From Polyporus tsugae (lineage: Eukaryota; Basidiomycota; Agaricomycetes; Polyporales; Polyporaceae): a DNA stretch of 64,000 bases. The position numbers and the translations under genes are program-made. Below, one piece after another: positions 43,657-54,674 of the stretch (the stretch's first letter is position 1; every line of letters begins with the position of its first letter). Location of the stretch: positions 4,650,001-4,714,000 of the forward strand of contig JAHRBS010000004.1 of the NCBI GenBank assembly GCA_024305745.1, written 5' to 3'. The notes beneath the pieces are model-generated. The model worked only from the letters and a program-made list of their open reading frames with translations, had not been told where the DNA came from and did no database searches.

Positions 43657-44558
43657 ATGCTTTCTAAAGCTTTGATCTCCCTCTCCGTTCTTTCCATTGG
43701 CGTCCTTGCCACAGGCGCTTCTCCCGCCAACCAGGCGCGCGCTGACGGTGAGTGATACCTAATAACTTAATCTATTTGCATACTTCAGCTCATCGGAGTC
43801 CGCAGAAACCATGGGCTTCGATATCCCCGGTTGTATGTACCACGGTGATTTATTTGCATCTCGCGCCCAATCCATTAACCCGTGCCTTCCTAGTGCCGGA
43901 GATCACGGTCAGCTCGCCCAACGACGTCGCGCCAGTCCTGTCCGCAGTCGTGGCAAACTCAAACAAAGTGGCCACCGTTAGTGAGCTCATACTACCTGGT
44001 TCACCTACGTCTATTTCTTTTAACCACGCACGTATGATATCTAGTGGGCACTTCGTCCATGTTCATCCTTGAGGGTAAGCCCTCCATCATCCACTTCCTC
44101 CAGTAGTAGTAAATCCGTATTACGCCCGTGAGTTCAGCAAATTTGCTCTTGAACGAGGCGACCCAAGCGATCGCCACCCAGACCCAACTTTCCGCGTTCA
44201 TCACCAGTGAGTGACGGGCCTATCCCGGGTCGAACGTCTTTTCCGCATCTGACGTTGTCTGCAGCCGTCAGCGGCACGCCTATCGTGGAGGTGTCCTCCG
44301 TCAGCGGTTCCGATGCTGTCACCCTCGCTACGGGCTCTGGTTCGGCCACGGTCCTCGCCGGTCAGACTTTCACGGCCGCTGTGGACCGTGTTGCGACGAA
44401 CAAGTAAGGTGTACCACAGCTGTGCCTGAACCGATGAGTTGCTGACGACCAGTTCCCGCAGGAATGGTGCACAACAGTTAGTGGTGTGCAAGGGTCTTCT
44501 AGCAGGCGCGACGACGGTCATTGGTGCGCTCGCTGTTGGAGCGGCCATGGTTTTCTGA
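43657..44558 (+). CDS. Small secreted / surface protein with hydrophobic C-terminal tail
   Basis: About seven short exons from ATG 43657, all with GT-AG introns and frame continuity, encode about 165 residues. The N-terminus (MLSKALISLSVLSIGVLATG) is a signal peptide. The middle (VPEITVSSPNDVAPVLSAVV, LLLNEATQAIATQTQLSAFI, VSGSDAVTLATGSGSATVLA) is rich in Ser, Thr, Val and Ala with no Trp and few charges. It ends LVVCKGLLAGATTVIGALAV-GAAMVF, a hydrophobic Gly/Ala tail like that used for GPI attachment or membrane insertion. No catalytic motif was found, and I do not recognise the family. A gene of the same plan lies at 57961. Confidence 0.7.
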
Positions 44559-45031
44559 GTGCTCCTCCCACTCCAGTGACTAGTCCGCCAAATCATCATT
44601 AGGTCCCTCACTGCAGTGGTGATTAGGCAGGAGAACGAGTGCCAACCGCGAAGTGCTTCCAACGTTTAGCGTTGGACTCTGCACTTGTCACTTTGTAACG
44701 CGTGGACAATGTCGATCTTTACTGTTTGCGTTTCACAGCTCTGACTCGCCACTGTACGATCGGCGAAACTCACCGCACATGTCATGGAGCCCAGGATTTG
44801 CAACTTTCGCTTGAATTCCGGATCGCATTGGTAGTAGTCGAAGCATTTATTCATTTGGTTGCCGCCTTGTCTGCGACGCGGCTGCGACTGGGTCTTGACT
44901 CCCGCCTGTTATACCCGGGCCACCCTGTCGTTTTGAGCTGCAGTTCACGATGCACAGGTCTGCGTACCAGACAACCCTACCGGGCAACGGATTTACTGCT
45001 AGTCACGAACATGTCCCCACTTGCTGATGTC
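44559..45031. other. Intergenic
   Basis: Between the secreted-protein gene and the stop of the EthD-like gene; no feature seen. Confidence 0.4.
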
Positions 45032-45937
45032 CTACGCAGCCCTGAACACCCGTATCTCGTAGCGCAGCACTCTGCCCTCCTTCAGAACCTCCGTCCGCCA
45101 CGGAGTGTTCGTCGCATGTCTGTACTGTCTCGTCCCGAAGGCGTCGAGCGATGCCCATTCATGGATCGCAAGGAACTTCGGTGGCCGGTCCAAGGAGTCC
45201 GGGTCCTCTTCCATTTCCCGCCTTCCCTTCCGCTCCCGCTCCCGCTCTCCGAGTCGCTCGTTCCCACTCCCTTTCCCTTTCCCTTTCCCGCTCTCGCTAT
45301 CCGTCTCCGTCTCGGGTCCCCCGCTCAGCTCCCGCTCAGAGTCCGTGGCATCCACGCCGAGCTTCTCCTTCAACACGTAGCGACGGCTGCGCACCCACCC
45401 AGGAACGCGCGCCAGGAGCGCGATGTGCTCCTCGTCGTACCACCGGCAAAACTCGCCCTCCGCGAACCCGTGCAGCTCCGCCTCGATGACGGTGATGTAC
45501 CGCGTCCGCGGGGCCCGCCCACCTTCGCCGTCGCCGTCGCTCTCGTCCGTCCCAGACCCATCACGTCCGTGCCAGGGGGGCGGTGGCAACGGCGCGGGCG
45601 TGACGACAGGCTCGTACACGCGGCTCTCGACGAAGGCGGCGGCGCGCGGGGTCTCGAGCGCGTGCTTCTCGCTGAGCGCGACGTACGCGGGGTCGTGCGC
45701 GGCGCTGCGGCACGCGCTGAGGTCGTACAGGGAGAGGTAGGCTGGCGCGGCGCCGTCCGCGGCGGCCCAGCGCGAGCAGGAGAGGAAGAGCGAGGGCGGC
45801 ATGTCGAGGAGCGCGGGGAGGAGGAGCTCTGCTTCGTGCCATTTGTAGTAGGCGGTGTCGCGCTTGCGCACGCCGCGCGCGGGGTTGGTGTACACCCAGA
45901 GGAGGAGGCGCTCGGGCGCGGTTACGGACTGATACAT
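45032..45937 (-). CDS. EthD-like dimeric alpha/beta-barrel protein
   Basis: One exon, 301 residues, from ATG 45937 (MYQSVTAPERLLLWVYTNPA). It seems to have two ferredoxin-like halves: the first with RDTAYYKWHEAELLLPALLD and YLSLYDLSACRSAAHDPAYV, the second with RYITVIEAELHGFAEGEFCR, then WYDEEHIALLARVPGWVRSR and FLAIHEWASLDAFGTRQYRH. 'W...H...L...PG....RRY' is the pattern of EthD-type stress-responsive barrel proteins. Between the halves of the second unit lies a low-complexity Glu/Ser/Gly/Lys/Arg insertion of about 45 residues (residues about 200-245), coded by a CTTTCC-like repeat. Function is unknown; relatives are often next to catabolic or secondary-metabolite genes, which is not the case here. 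The opposite strand is open for 457 codons, a GC side effect. Confidence 0.7.
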   Translation of the reverse strand: MYQSVTAPERLLLWVYTNPARGVRKRDTAYYKWHEAELLLPALLDMPPSLFLSCSRWAAADGAAPAYLSLYDLSACRSAAHDPAYVALSEKHALETPRAAAFVESRVYEPVVTPAPLPPPPWHGRDGSGTDESDGDGEGGRAPRTRYITVIEAELHGFAEGEFCRWYDEEHIALLARVPGWVRSRRYVLKEKLGVDATDSERELSGGPETETDSESGKGKGKGSGNERLGERERERKGRREMEEDPDSLDRPPKFLAIHEWASLDAFGTRQYRHATNTPWRTEVLKEGRVLRYEIRVFRAA

Positions 45938-45989
45938 GACGGGCGGGAAGGAGTGAGGGTGGGGGAGTGGGTGGTGGATGTGCGGAAGC

Positions 45990-46020
45990 CGAGGCAGAGG
46001 CAGAGGCAGAGGCAGAGGAG
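45990..46020. repeat. (GAGGCA)n hexanucleotide repeat
   Basis: About five GAGGCA units just upstream of the EthD-like start codon, in its presumed 5' leader. Confidence 0.85.
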
Positions 46021-47842
46021 AGCCGCAGTCATAAGTAAGGAGGGAGAGCGAGGTGCCGGTGACGGCGATGGATAGATGGTGATGAAAGAAGGGTGGAGCG
46101 TGACCGGGGCCTTTACCGGAGACACACGCATGTTGTCCCGCTCTATCAAAATGGGCCCTCAGAGGGCAGTTGAAAGAGTTATTCACAGTGCTCGGAGGAT
46201 ATAGAACACGCCAAGGCGGTGGTTCAGTGCACAGGCACAGGTGTGCGGCTAACGAATGGTGTGGCCCGGTGGCGGATGTTCCATTTACAAGGTTGAGTGA
46301 CTGCAGAGTGGACGCAAGGCGCACCTAAGAAGATGAACCACTTGGAAGTACTGTATCATATGCTTGTCGCAGAGAGGGGCTGTTCGGACGCTTGTCAGGG
46401 AGTGGATGGGCGGTACTACCGCGGGAGACTCGAAGTAAGATCCTGAGGCGTATCGGAGGATGTCATCCAAAGTCTGACGCGGATGGGCAGCCAGCAGAAA
46501 ACACATTGGACGGTCCAGACGAGACCATCATGGGTCGAAGACCACCTTAAACACCTTGATGATGAAGGGGGCGGTCAATTGGATCCCATCGTTGATGAGT
46601 ACAGTTTTACTGGCAGAACTCACCAGACATCATGAATCACAACCGAGATTTCGGGGCATGGGTTTTCAGCGTTGAAGGTTCCTGCCTGATCGGTCTCACC
46701 GGAACATGAGAGAGGGTACTCACACAGCAAACCTCTACATTCCCCCTGACCTCCGCCCGTATCCGTGCGTTGATTGAGGAGTTTCCTGAGAGCTGAGAGT
46801 CCCAGGGAATACAACGAGTAGCAAATATTAGGTAGCATGCCAGAAAGCGCTCGGGAGAAACCGGAAAGGCTAGCTCAGCCGTCACTTCGATGATGTTCAT
46901 CATCTATTCGACTGTGCCCTCTCCCCGCATCCCCTCTCGAAGCGTGAATGTCGTGATGCATATCATTGACATGGTGGTCTGATAGCTCTATGCGCGAGCG
47001 GGTCTTAGAGAGGTTTGGAAAACAGGACGACTCGTAGATAGGACCTTGGGTAAGTCATTCCTCGAGCAGCACTTACGAAGTGACTACATAACTCATGTCA
47101 GCTTGGAAGGATCACGGATGTAGGCGACTGAGGGTTCGGACTGGATAAATTTAGGAGGTCGATGGTACGCGGTCAACGAATCACTTTACTCATCGCAGGA
47201 TTCCATTTCATCGTCCCATTGTACCCGTGATTTCGCAACGAATTTCGACATTTGTGCGTGCGTTCATCCTCTCTTTGTCATGCTGGCAGCCGCTCTGTTG
47301 TCTGCGGAGTCTATTGAACGTAATTATTGTGGGTCCAGATACTCAGCCTCCGCGGTGGTTGGCTCTCAAGAAAGACTAGCCTCAAGTAGACATCACCCCA
47401 AACATCTCATCGCCAGACTCGGCAGCCATCATTCATGTACTTCGTCTAAGCAGTGCTCAAATGTTTCCAAGCGAACATCGCGACGTGTCCATGGTTTTTA
47501 GCACTCCAAGGCCGCCTCCTCCGCATCATGGTGCTACCCATTTCGGCCTCAACAGTGCCAATACGTGGAATGGCGACTTGCAATGCCATCGTGGCGATGA
47601 AGGCAAGTATTCACCCTCTCTAGTGTCTGCGTTTCTGATGCTTCTACTGTACTCCAGTCGATCATTCTGTCTCCGGGGTGCTGTCGCTATCGGACTTCAT
47701 CCGTTAAGGTTTAGCGTGCATGCCAGGGCTGCAAAGCAACCCCAGCGCAGGACAAACATAAAAGCCCGTAGCGGCAGGCATGCTCCTCCCAAGACCTGGT
47801 CCAGCACTCGCCCCTCCTTGTCTCCTTCCATTCTTTTCGCCA
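46021..47842. other. 1.8 kb intergenic region
   Basis: No gene supported. A TATA-like ACATAAAAG at 47756-47764 lies about 80 bases before the protease ATG. Confidence 0.45.
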
Positions 47843-49391
47843 ATGGCCCGTTTCTCCGCCGTCCTCGCTCTCTATGCCGCTGTCGCCACTGTCTTGGCAT
47901 CTCCCATCGTCGTTCGCGACTCTCCGGTGTCGCTCCCGTTCACACGACGGGTCAAGTTCTCGGGCACGTCCACGATCATCGAGCAGGACCGGGCCCGTGC
48001 GGAGGTGCTGAAGAATGTTGCCCACGCTAACGGTGCTGGCTTGAAGCGGGCGAACGTCTTCGCGACGAATGCGAAGACGCACTACACCGTCGACGTTGGC
48101 GTTGGCTCGCCGCCGACCACCTACACCCTCCTCATCGACACTGGGAGTTCGAACACCTTCGTCGGCGCTGACAAGGCCTACGTTCCCACGGGGACCAGCC
48201 AGGACACCGGAAACACGGTGGTGAGTCTAGCTCCCTTAAACCTCGCTAAGCGCATAAATAGAAATGAACGATTATTCGCCGCGTAGTCCGTGTCTTATGG
48301 GTCTGGGCAGTGGTCTGGCGAGGAGTGGAACGACACTGTTACGCTCAGTCCAGACCTGGTCATCGTGAACCAAGGAATTGGGGTAGCAAACTCGTCAACA
48401 GGCTTCTCGGGCGTGGATGGTATCCTTGGGTATGTGGCAAGTGGCCTACCCACAATCCTGATGCGGCATTGACCCGGTCTTCAGTATCGGCCCCACAGAC
48501 TTGACCGCGGGCACTGTCTCCGATGGGCAGCTGGTCCCCACGGTGCTGGACAACGCGTACGCACAGGGTCTGATCGAGCAGGATATCATCGGCATTTCGT
48601 TCGCGCCAGCCTCGGGTGCGCACCCCAACGGTCTCTTGACCTTCGGCGGCGTCGACGAGTCTAGATTCCTCGGCCCGATCCACTACGTGTGCGTAATGCG
48701 TTAGCTTCTCCCGTCCAAGCCTAGTTGGTCGCTCACAGAATGACATTTTGAGCCAGCCCGATCACCAGCACCTCCCCAGCATCGCAATTCGTCGGGATCG
48801 ACCAGTCGATCACGTACGGGGACAAGACGATTCTCTCGTCGACCGCTGGCATCACCGACACCGGTACCACGCTTGTGCTGCTCGCTACCGACGCTTTCAA
48901 CGCGTACAAGGACGCCACTGGCGCGGTCGCCGACGAAACCACCGGTCTGCTCAAGATCACAAAACACCAGTACGAGAACCTGCGGAGCCTGCTCTTCCGC
49001 ATCGGCAGCGTGAGTGCTTTTCCTGCCGTCCCGGACGCTCAGGCTCTTCGACGATATGATTGACGTCTTCGACTCCAACTGTAGGAAACCTACGACTTCA
49101 TCCCCAACGCTCAGATCTGGCCTCGTTCCGTATGTCGCCGCTATCTCTCGTCTTTCTCTCCGCGCAAGCGGCTCACCTCAGTCCCCTCTTGCCCTGCAGC
49201 TCAACTCTGAGATCGGCGGCGACGCCGATGGCATTTACCTCATCGTCGCGGACCTGGGCTCGCCGAGCGGGCAGGGCCTCGACTTCATCAACGGCTACTC
49301 CTGGCTCGAGCGGTTCTACAACGTCTACGACGTGGCGAACCAGGCAGCTGGCTTCGCGATCACCGAACACACGTTCTCGCTCGTCAACTGA
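47843..49391 (+). CDS. Secreted aspartic protease, polyporopepsin-like (peptidase family A1)
   Basis: Multi-exon gene from ATG 47843. MARFSAVLALYAAVATVLAS is a signal peptide, followed by a propeptide with Arg-rich processing sites (PFTRRVKFSG). The mature enzyme shows HYTVDVGVGSPPTTYTLLID leading into the first catalytic motif DTGSSNTFVG. Next come the flap SYGSGQWSGEEW, GVDGILG, IGISFAPASG with NGLLTFGGVD, and the second catalytic motif ITDTGTTLVLL. The C-terminus is DFINGYSWLERFYNVYD with AGFAITEHTFSLVN. Introns are short and in frame. The pattern agrees with basidiomycete polyporopepsins, secreted acid endopeptidases. The stop codon is the first of three TGAGTAC tandem repeats. Confidence 0.88.
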
Positions 49392-49939
49392 GTACTGAGT
49401 ACTGAGTACTGATTCATGGAGCCTGCGCCGCGGCCGCTGTCGGCCCCGGGCCCGTGCTCGTCCTTCGTTCGCGCACACGTACTAGTGATTAACGTCTTGC
49501 ATACCCTAGCTACGTACTACACTCTGGATCTGTGTTGCGGAATATAATACACTGGCACTCTCTTGTCTTCGCGTCTCGGTCGGTCTCGGTCGGAATACTA
49601 CTCATATCGTGGCCCTGGAATGCGGCCCCGCGTGCCTCGATTGGCCACTGCCATAGACTCTGGAGACTGGCCGTGATTGTGTGGCGACCTCTGTTGCGCT
49701 CGCACTGCCTCCCGGATAAGATCAGATATACATACATATGTCTGGACGACTTCCATCTGACAGAGCGCGCCGCGCCGCAGCACGCTAGCTACACATCTAC
49801 TATGTGTACATACATACATGTCTTCAAACGCGTAAGCCATCGTGAGTTCATGAGCATGAGCATCAAGTCGTAGTTGAGGGCCGCGGGGAGTATCAGTACA
49901 CCTTGCGGAGTCCGAACTGGGGCTTCCCCCGCCGCCCGC
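49392..49939. other. Intergenic, convergent 3' flanks
   Basis: TGAGTAC tandem repeat at 49389-49409, then nothing supported up to the stop of MFS copy C. Confidence 0.5.
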
Positions 49940-52734
49940 TCAACACTTCGAGTCCGAGTCAGTCCCCGTCCCCGTCGCCGGGGCCACTGCAACTTGGGGA
50001 ACGTCAGATGATGCCGGCGGGAGGTCTCCGCGGAAGAGGCGGGGATGGCGCGCGATCTGTGCGGTGTCCAGACTCCATTTAGCGACGACGTCGGTCTGGC
50101 ACCGTGACAGCCCCGAGAAACGCCGGGAAAGCGAAAGCGAAAGCGCAAAGGCAAAGGAACAGATGGAAGCCTGAGGAAGAGCACTCACGAACGACCGCAC
50201 GCGCTTCCCGTACGCGTACATCGGGACGGCCGCGAGCCAGCAGACGGCCTGGCACGTGCCGAGGATGAGCAGCGAGGCCCTGACGCCGATGGAGAGGATG
50301 ACGCCGTTGGCGAAGAAGGTCGCGCCGTAAAAGATGAGGTTCCTGACGACTTCGGTGAGGGCGAGGATGTGCAAGGCCCCGTTGGCGCCGTGGGTGTCGA
50401 CTAGGTATGCGGCTGCTGCCCCGCCGGAGACGACTATACTGAGGTAGAGCATCCTGTCATGCCACCCGGCGGAGTGTCGGGCCGAGGGGAACGGAGGTCA
50501 GAAGTGGAATTCGCGATTATGTTAAAACGGTAGCCGGGAAGGAAGTGGAGGGAGGGAACGGTGTGTCAGGATGCTGGGTACGTAGTGATGATTAGATGAA
50601 AAAAGGGAAGGATGGGACGTACGCGATGCATGCGACGGCTCCGATCCAGGGCATGTGGTGGTCGTTTCCGATTGCCCAGCCTACGCAACCAAACACGCCA
50701 AAAAGCATGCTGAGCATGAAGACGAGTCGGTAGTCGGGCTCATAGACCCCTCGGTTGCGCTGGGACATCCAGAAGATCCACCAGTCGTTGAGAAGACCAG
50801 TGACAATCACCCCAAGGATGATCCCGACGATCCCCCCCAGGTTGGTTAAGCCCTGGCAAGTACGACCGTGACGAACATGGAGATAAGCAAGAGATAGGAA
50901 TATGAGGGTGATTACAGAAAGACTCACAATTTCGGTCGCATTGAAGCCATATGTGGCAGTAAAGATGGTCGACGAGCACAGTGAGACCAAACCTACGTAG
51001 GTGTCAGTGCCAGTGCTCCGCCTCTCCTAGAAACGAAGGACCAAGAATTTCGGAACATACCCAACAACACCGTTGGCATGGAAAAACTAACGAACACGAA
51101 CCATGTCTGCGAGATACACAGAAACGAAATGAGGTAATGCATCTGCCATCAGGAGTTCGTAAATGCATACACACCACAGGGGACAGAATGAACGGGAGCG
51201 GCCGCAGGAAGATCTTCCACATGCTCTCATCAGAAAAGGTGCCGTTATAGATCTTGAGCTGTGAGAGGAAGGTAGGTGGGTTTGACGATGGAACATCGTG
51301 GTCGACGTCACGACTCTCAGACTCCACGTTTGACATTGCTGACGTCCGTAGCATCTTCTCAACGGCGTCTTTGTTGGAGTTATCTTCGTTTTCGGTAGGT
51401 TTGGAATGCATTGAGGATGCTCGACGAGGGTAGGTAGTCTGGATACCGTTATTCCACATGAGCTGGAGACGAGACATCGTTGTGGAAATTGACCTCGGGC
51501 ACGAAGAAGAATACCCCGACAAAGGACAGCCCACAAGCGATGCCAGCGAACCAGAACCCAAGCTGCCAAGACAGGTTCTGGATGACGTAGCTTCCGATAA
51601 GAGACCCTCTGCGAATTCCCCCCGTTAGCTCACAGCCTACGAAGTGCACGATAAATTGATGCATGGTCTCTCACATTGTTATACCTGCGAACAGGGAAAT
51701 GTTCCATATGCTTGAACGCGAGCCGCGTTCGTGAACGCTTTAGAATTAACGTGAGCTCATGCACACCCAAATCATAGGAATAGTTTGTGTGCTCACAAGT
51801 ATATGTGTTCAATTGTGGTTGCGACGAGGCTGAATTACGATTGTATTGGGTTCGCCCGTCAGCATCCTTAAAGCACTTTAGTATGAATCGCTGCTAGTAC
51901 GCACCATTGCGGCGCAGCCTCTCCAAATCCCTGGAAGACACGAGAAACACGAATGGACGCTAGGTCCGGGCTGAGGGCGGTCGAGACGCAGGACATGAAC
52001 ATCTGCAGGCAGTCAGCAGTTGTGCCGTGACAAAAACGCTGGCATATTGCCACGTACCAAGAAAGTGGATAGAAGGTACACTATACGATGACCGAACTTG
52101 ACGGCAAGGCTGTTTTGCACGACCCTGTCCTCTAATGGCTTCAGGGTGCGCTTAATGGTCGAAACTGGAGCAACATACACGAATATCGCGATTCCAGGGA
52201 CGCTAGCGCTGAAGGAAGAGGCGACCTCGTCCACTGATTCCTTGAATTCCTTCGCCAACAGCACGTACGCAGGATTGGCGATGGGTGTCAGTGCGGCTGA
52301 GACGCTTGTCAGGAAGACCCTGTGCGGCGCGATAGAGAACAGAGTTGATGAGTGGACGTGACAGGGGAAGCCAGGCCGAGCCAGGCATACTCACAGCGTC
52401 CAAAAGCACGTCTCCTTCTTCCACCTTGGCCAGTTCAAGCTAGAATTGACGTCGTCGGGGTGAGGAATCACCAAGTACAGACAGTACAGACGACGTACGG
52501 ATCGCGAGGGTCGTCCGAAGGCTGAGGGATAAGGACTATGTGCGAGTACCTGCCCGTCCCACGTTTGAGCTCTCTTGCTTCGTCTATCGTTGCCTGGTTG
52601 GCGATTGCCGAAAGCAGGCCAGTCCCCGGGATGCTGTCCAGCTTGTGATCCTCTAGAATTCGAAACATACAGTTATATTATGGATTACGTGAGCGACGGG
52701 CGATTTGACACCTACCCAGTATCCCGAAAGCCAT
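49940..52734 (-). CDS. MFS multidrug-type transporter (DHA1-like), copy C, intact
   Basis: Many short exons on the minus strand from ATG 52734: MAFGIL, then EDHKLDSIPGTGLLS and IVLIPQPSDDPRDP-LNWPRW, the usual DHA1 N-terminal tail before helix 1. Next are LTPIANPAYVLLAKEFK, SVDEVASSFSASVPGIA, KFGHRIVYLLSTFL, LASIRVSRVFQGFGEAAPQ, VHERGSRSSIW, GSLIGSYVIQNLSWQLGFWF and FFVPETTY (reached by a 55-base intron). After the central loop come TWFVFVSFSMPTVLL, CSSTIFTATYGFNATEI, IVGIILGVIVTGLLNDWW and the last helices (TFFANGVILSIGVRASL). It would be a 12-helix proton antiporter of the plasma membrane; the substrate is unknown. I found no frame break. It is the only complete copy among five in the window. 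Confidence 0.75.
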
Positions 52735-52789
52735 GACGCTCGAAACAGCCAATGAGACGAGGGTGGGCGGATGCCTTACAAGCCCACTC

Positions 52790-53698
52790 TCCTGTCGGCG
52801 TACTATATAACGTCGTATGTAATGTTCATGGCGAGCTGCATTGCGGTAGCTCCGAGGTTAGGCGTGGCCACAGGAAGGGAGTCAACAGCCCGGATAGACG
52901 TAAACGAAGTAATACCTCTCTCTCACAAGTAAAGCGTGAAGCGACCGCAGACCGGACACACCTGGCGAATAACACGAGATGATAGTGGCCGAAATGACTT
53001 ACGACAAACCTGGAAACGGAACTCCTCGTGTGAACGGGCGGAGGCAATGCATGAGCGTACTAGGAACCGACGGCACCTTTAGGTCGTCGTTTCAGACCTC
53101 GTGTAGTAGATGATGTTCATAGTACTAGGCCGTCGCATGAACAACGTCCGGATTGCACGACGCGCTGCGTTCAATGTGTCTCATTCTGGGAAAGTCGGAC
53201 GCTGAAAGTTTTCTCCGAAATATGTGATCGCGCGCTTGCGTGGTGCGTGTCGAGATAGTATGTCATGGGGACCGAGCCGGAGATGACCATGCTGAAGCCC
53301 AGCATCCTATTAAGGCAAGACCATCAGCTGATTGCCAGAATGTACGCCATTGCGTTGGACTAGCATTTACGTACCACAAAATCCTAACGGAAGAGACGTG
53401 GCTCCGCCCGGGGTGAGAAGAGGACCCAGGCTTAGCGGGTGGTCAGGTTGGCATGCTGCGACTCACAGGTCCAGGACCCTGCTTCCCTCTTCCATATGGT
53501 TTAGTGATTTAGGCCGTGATCGTTTTAGCCAGTTTAGCTGGTGGGGCGACGACGTACAACGACGGGGGTCTTCATGATGTCCGTGAACAGTTCCCTGGTC
53601 CGAAAGGAGGCCAGTCCCCTGAGGGACCATCCTCTACGTCACCATATCCGAGGCGATGATCAGCGGAGCCACGACTCACAGAGAATTCCAAACGCCAT
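52790..53698 (-). pseudogene. MFS copy D: start and end exons only
   Basis: On the minus strand the gene begins like the others (MAFGIL at ATG 53698, with a GTGAGT donor). A piece of the second exon is recognisable (VPQGTGLLSDQGTVH, compare IPGTGLLSAIANQAT of copy C). It then jumps directly to the penultimate-exon region (MLGFSMVISGSVPMTYYLDTH, compare MLYLSIVVSGGAAAAYLVDTH of copy C), followed by decayed C-terminal sequence up to the promoter of copy C. Everything between, about ten helices, is missing. It marks an internal deletion in a tandem duplicate directly upstream of copy C in the same direction. Confidence 0.65.
52803..52810 (-). promoter_or_regulatory. TATA box of MFS copy C
   Basis: TATATAG on the minus strand about 70 bases before ATG 52734; conserved with copy B. 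Confidence 0.6.
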
Positions 53699-54152
53699 AA
53701 CGCGCAAGTGGGAGGGAGCAATTCAGGTGCCGGCGATTCTCCAGAGTAGCGGGTCCGAAGGAGTTCGATCCTGTTGGTCTAACGTTCGGACACAAACCCC
53801 GTTGTATTTATTGAAACAGGGCGTACGGCACGTTCTAAAGTCTATTGGATGTTTGGTGGTCCATGGGACATTGACACATAAAACAGCCCTGCGCAGAACG
53901 CCGTCAGCATAGCCATATGAGCACACATACTACCCAACACACGCACCAAATAGAAGACGATTCTCTCGTGAATGCGCATCGCTGAAAGCAAGGTATTCCT
54001 GACAGCAGACTGCCAGAATAGTCCGACACGGTCAGTCGTATTCGGTCGGAGTGTCGCTTTGCAGTAGAATATCGCAGGCGTTGCTCGTATGATTTCCAAG
54101 TTCAAACTTTGATCGGTCCATGAGAGATCAATAGTCTTAGTGTGTTCGATGA
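53699..54152. other. Intergenic
   Basis: No feature seen. Confidence 0.4.
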
Positions 54153-54250
54153 TTCGGCATAGTGGTTAGTTTATTAATCGTAGTATACCAAAATCCCCTG
54201 AAGTAGTGAGTGTAACGCAAGCAAGATGATGGTTCGAGTCGGAGCCTGAG
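54153..54250 (+). other. tRNA-like Pol III box pair (SINE-like)
   Basis: An A-box-like GGCATAGTGGTTAGT at 54156-54170 and a B-box-like GGTTCGAGTC at 54231-54240, about 60 bases apart. The stems of a real tRNA do not form. A tRNA-derived repeat is possible. Confidence 0.3.
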
Positions 54251-54548
54251 GGAGGCAATCTGAGCGGCGACTCGTGACCTTGCATAGACGTGACGGCGTT
54301 AGGCGTTACTCGGTCCGTGGGGTCACGCCGATGGCCCACCGGGCGGTCGGACATGAACCTGTCGTGAATGTTCCCTCCAACCACCAACCCCCTCGCCGTC
54401 GGCGGTATCTGCGATTGCTATACTGTCTTGGCGACACGATGCACCGGAGTCTCGATTCATTGTCAACCCCCCTTTCCCTACGGACAAAGACACTCAATTC
54501 AAGTTCGCTCAGTGTGAAGCAGACTCAAGGAGTACTGTTTAACACATG

Positions 54549-54665
54549 ATCAATGGAGCGACTCGAACCCATAGAGTTACAAGAACCAGTGGTAATTTGC
54601 GCCGAGGGACGGGATATTCGAGTTGGCGGTGAGTAGTGCCATATAGCCACCACCTCACCCGGCCA
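54549..54665 (-). other. Second tRNA-like Pol III box pair
   Basis: On the minus strand, TGGCTATATGG (A-box-like, about 54640-54650) and GGGTTCGAGTCG (B-box-like, about 54555-54566). No full cloverleaf. It may be a SINE-type remnant. Confidence 0.25.
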
Positions 54666-54674
54666 GACGCATGC

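Noticed and set aside
44702..46075. 457-codon open frame on the plus strand
   Set aside because: It lies opposite the EthD-like gene. Its protein is Arg/Leu/Pro-rich without motifs, a typical GC-rich antisense shadow; the minus strand has the family pattern.
51400..51520. Apparent frameshift in MFS copy C after the helix 6 region
   Set aside because: A 55-base GT-AG intron (GAG|GTCAAT...ATCCAG|ACTACC) restores the family motif VPETTY, so no lesion is needed.
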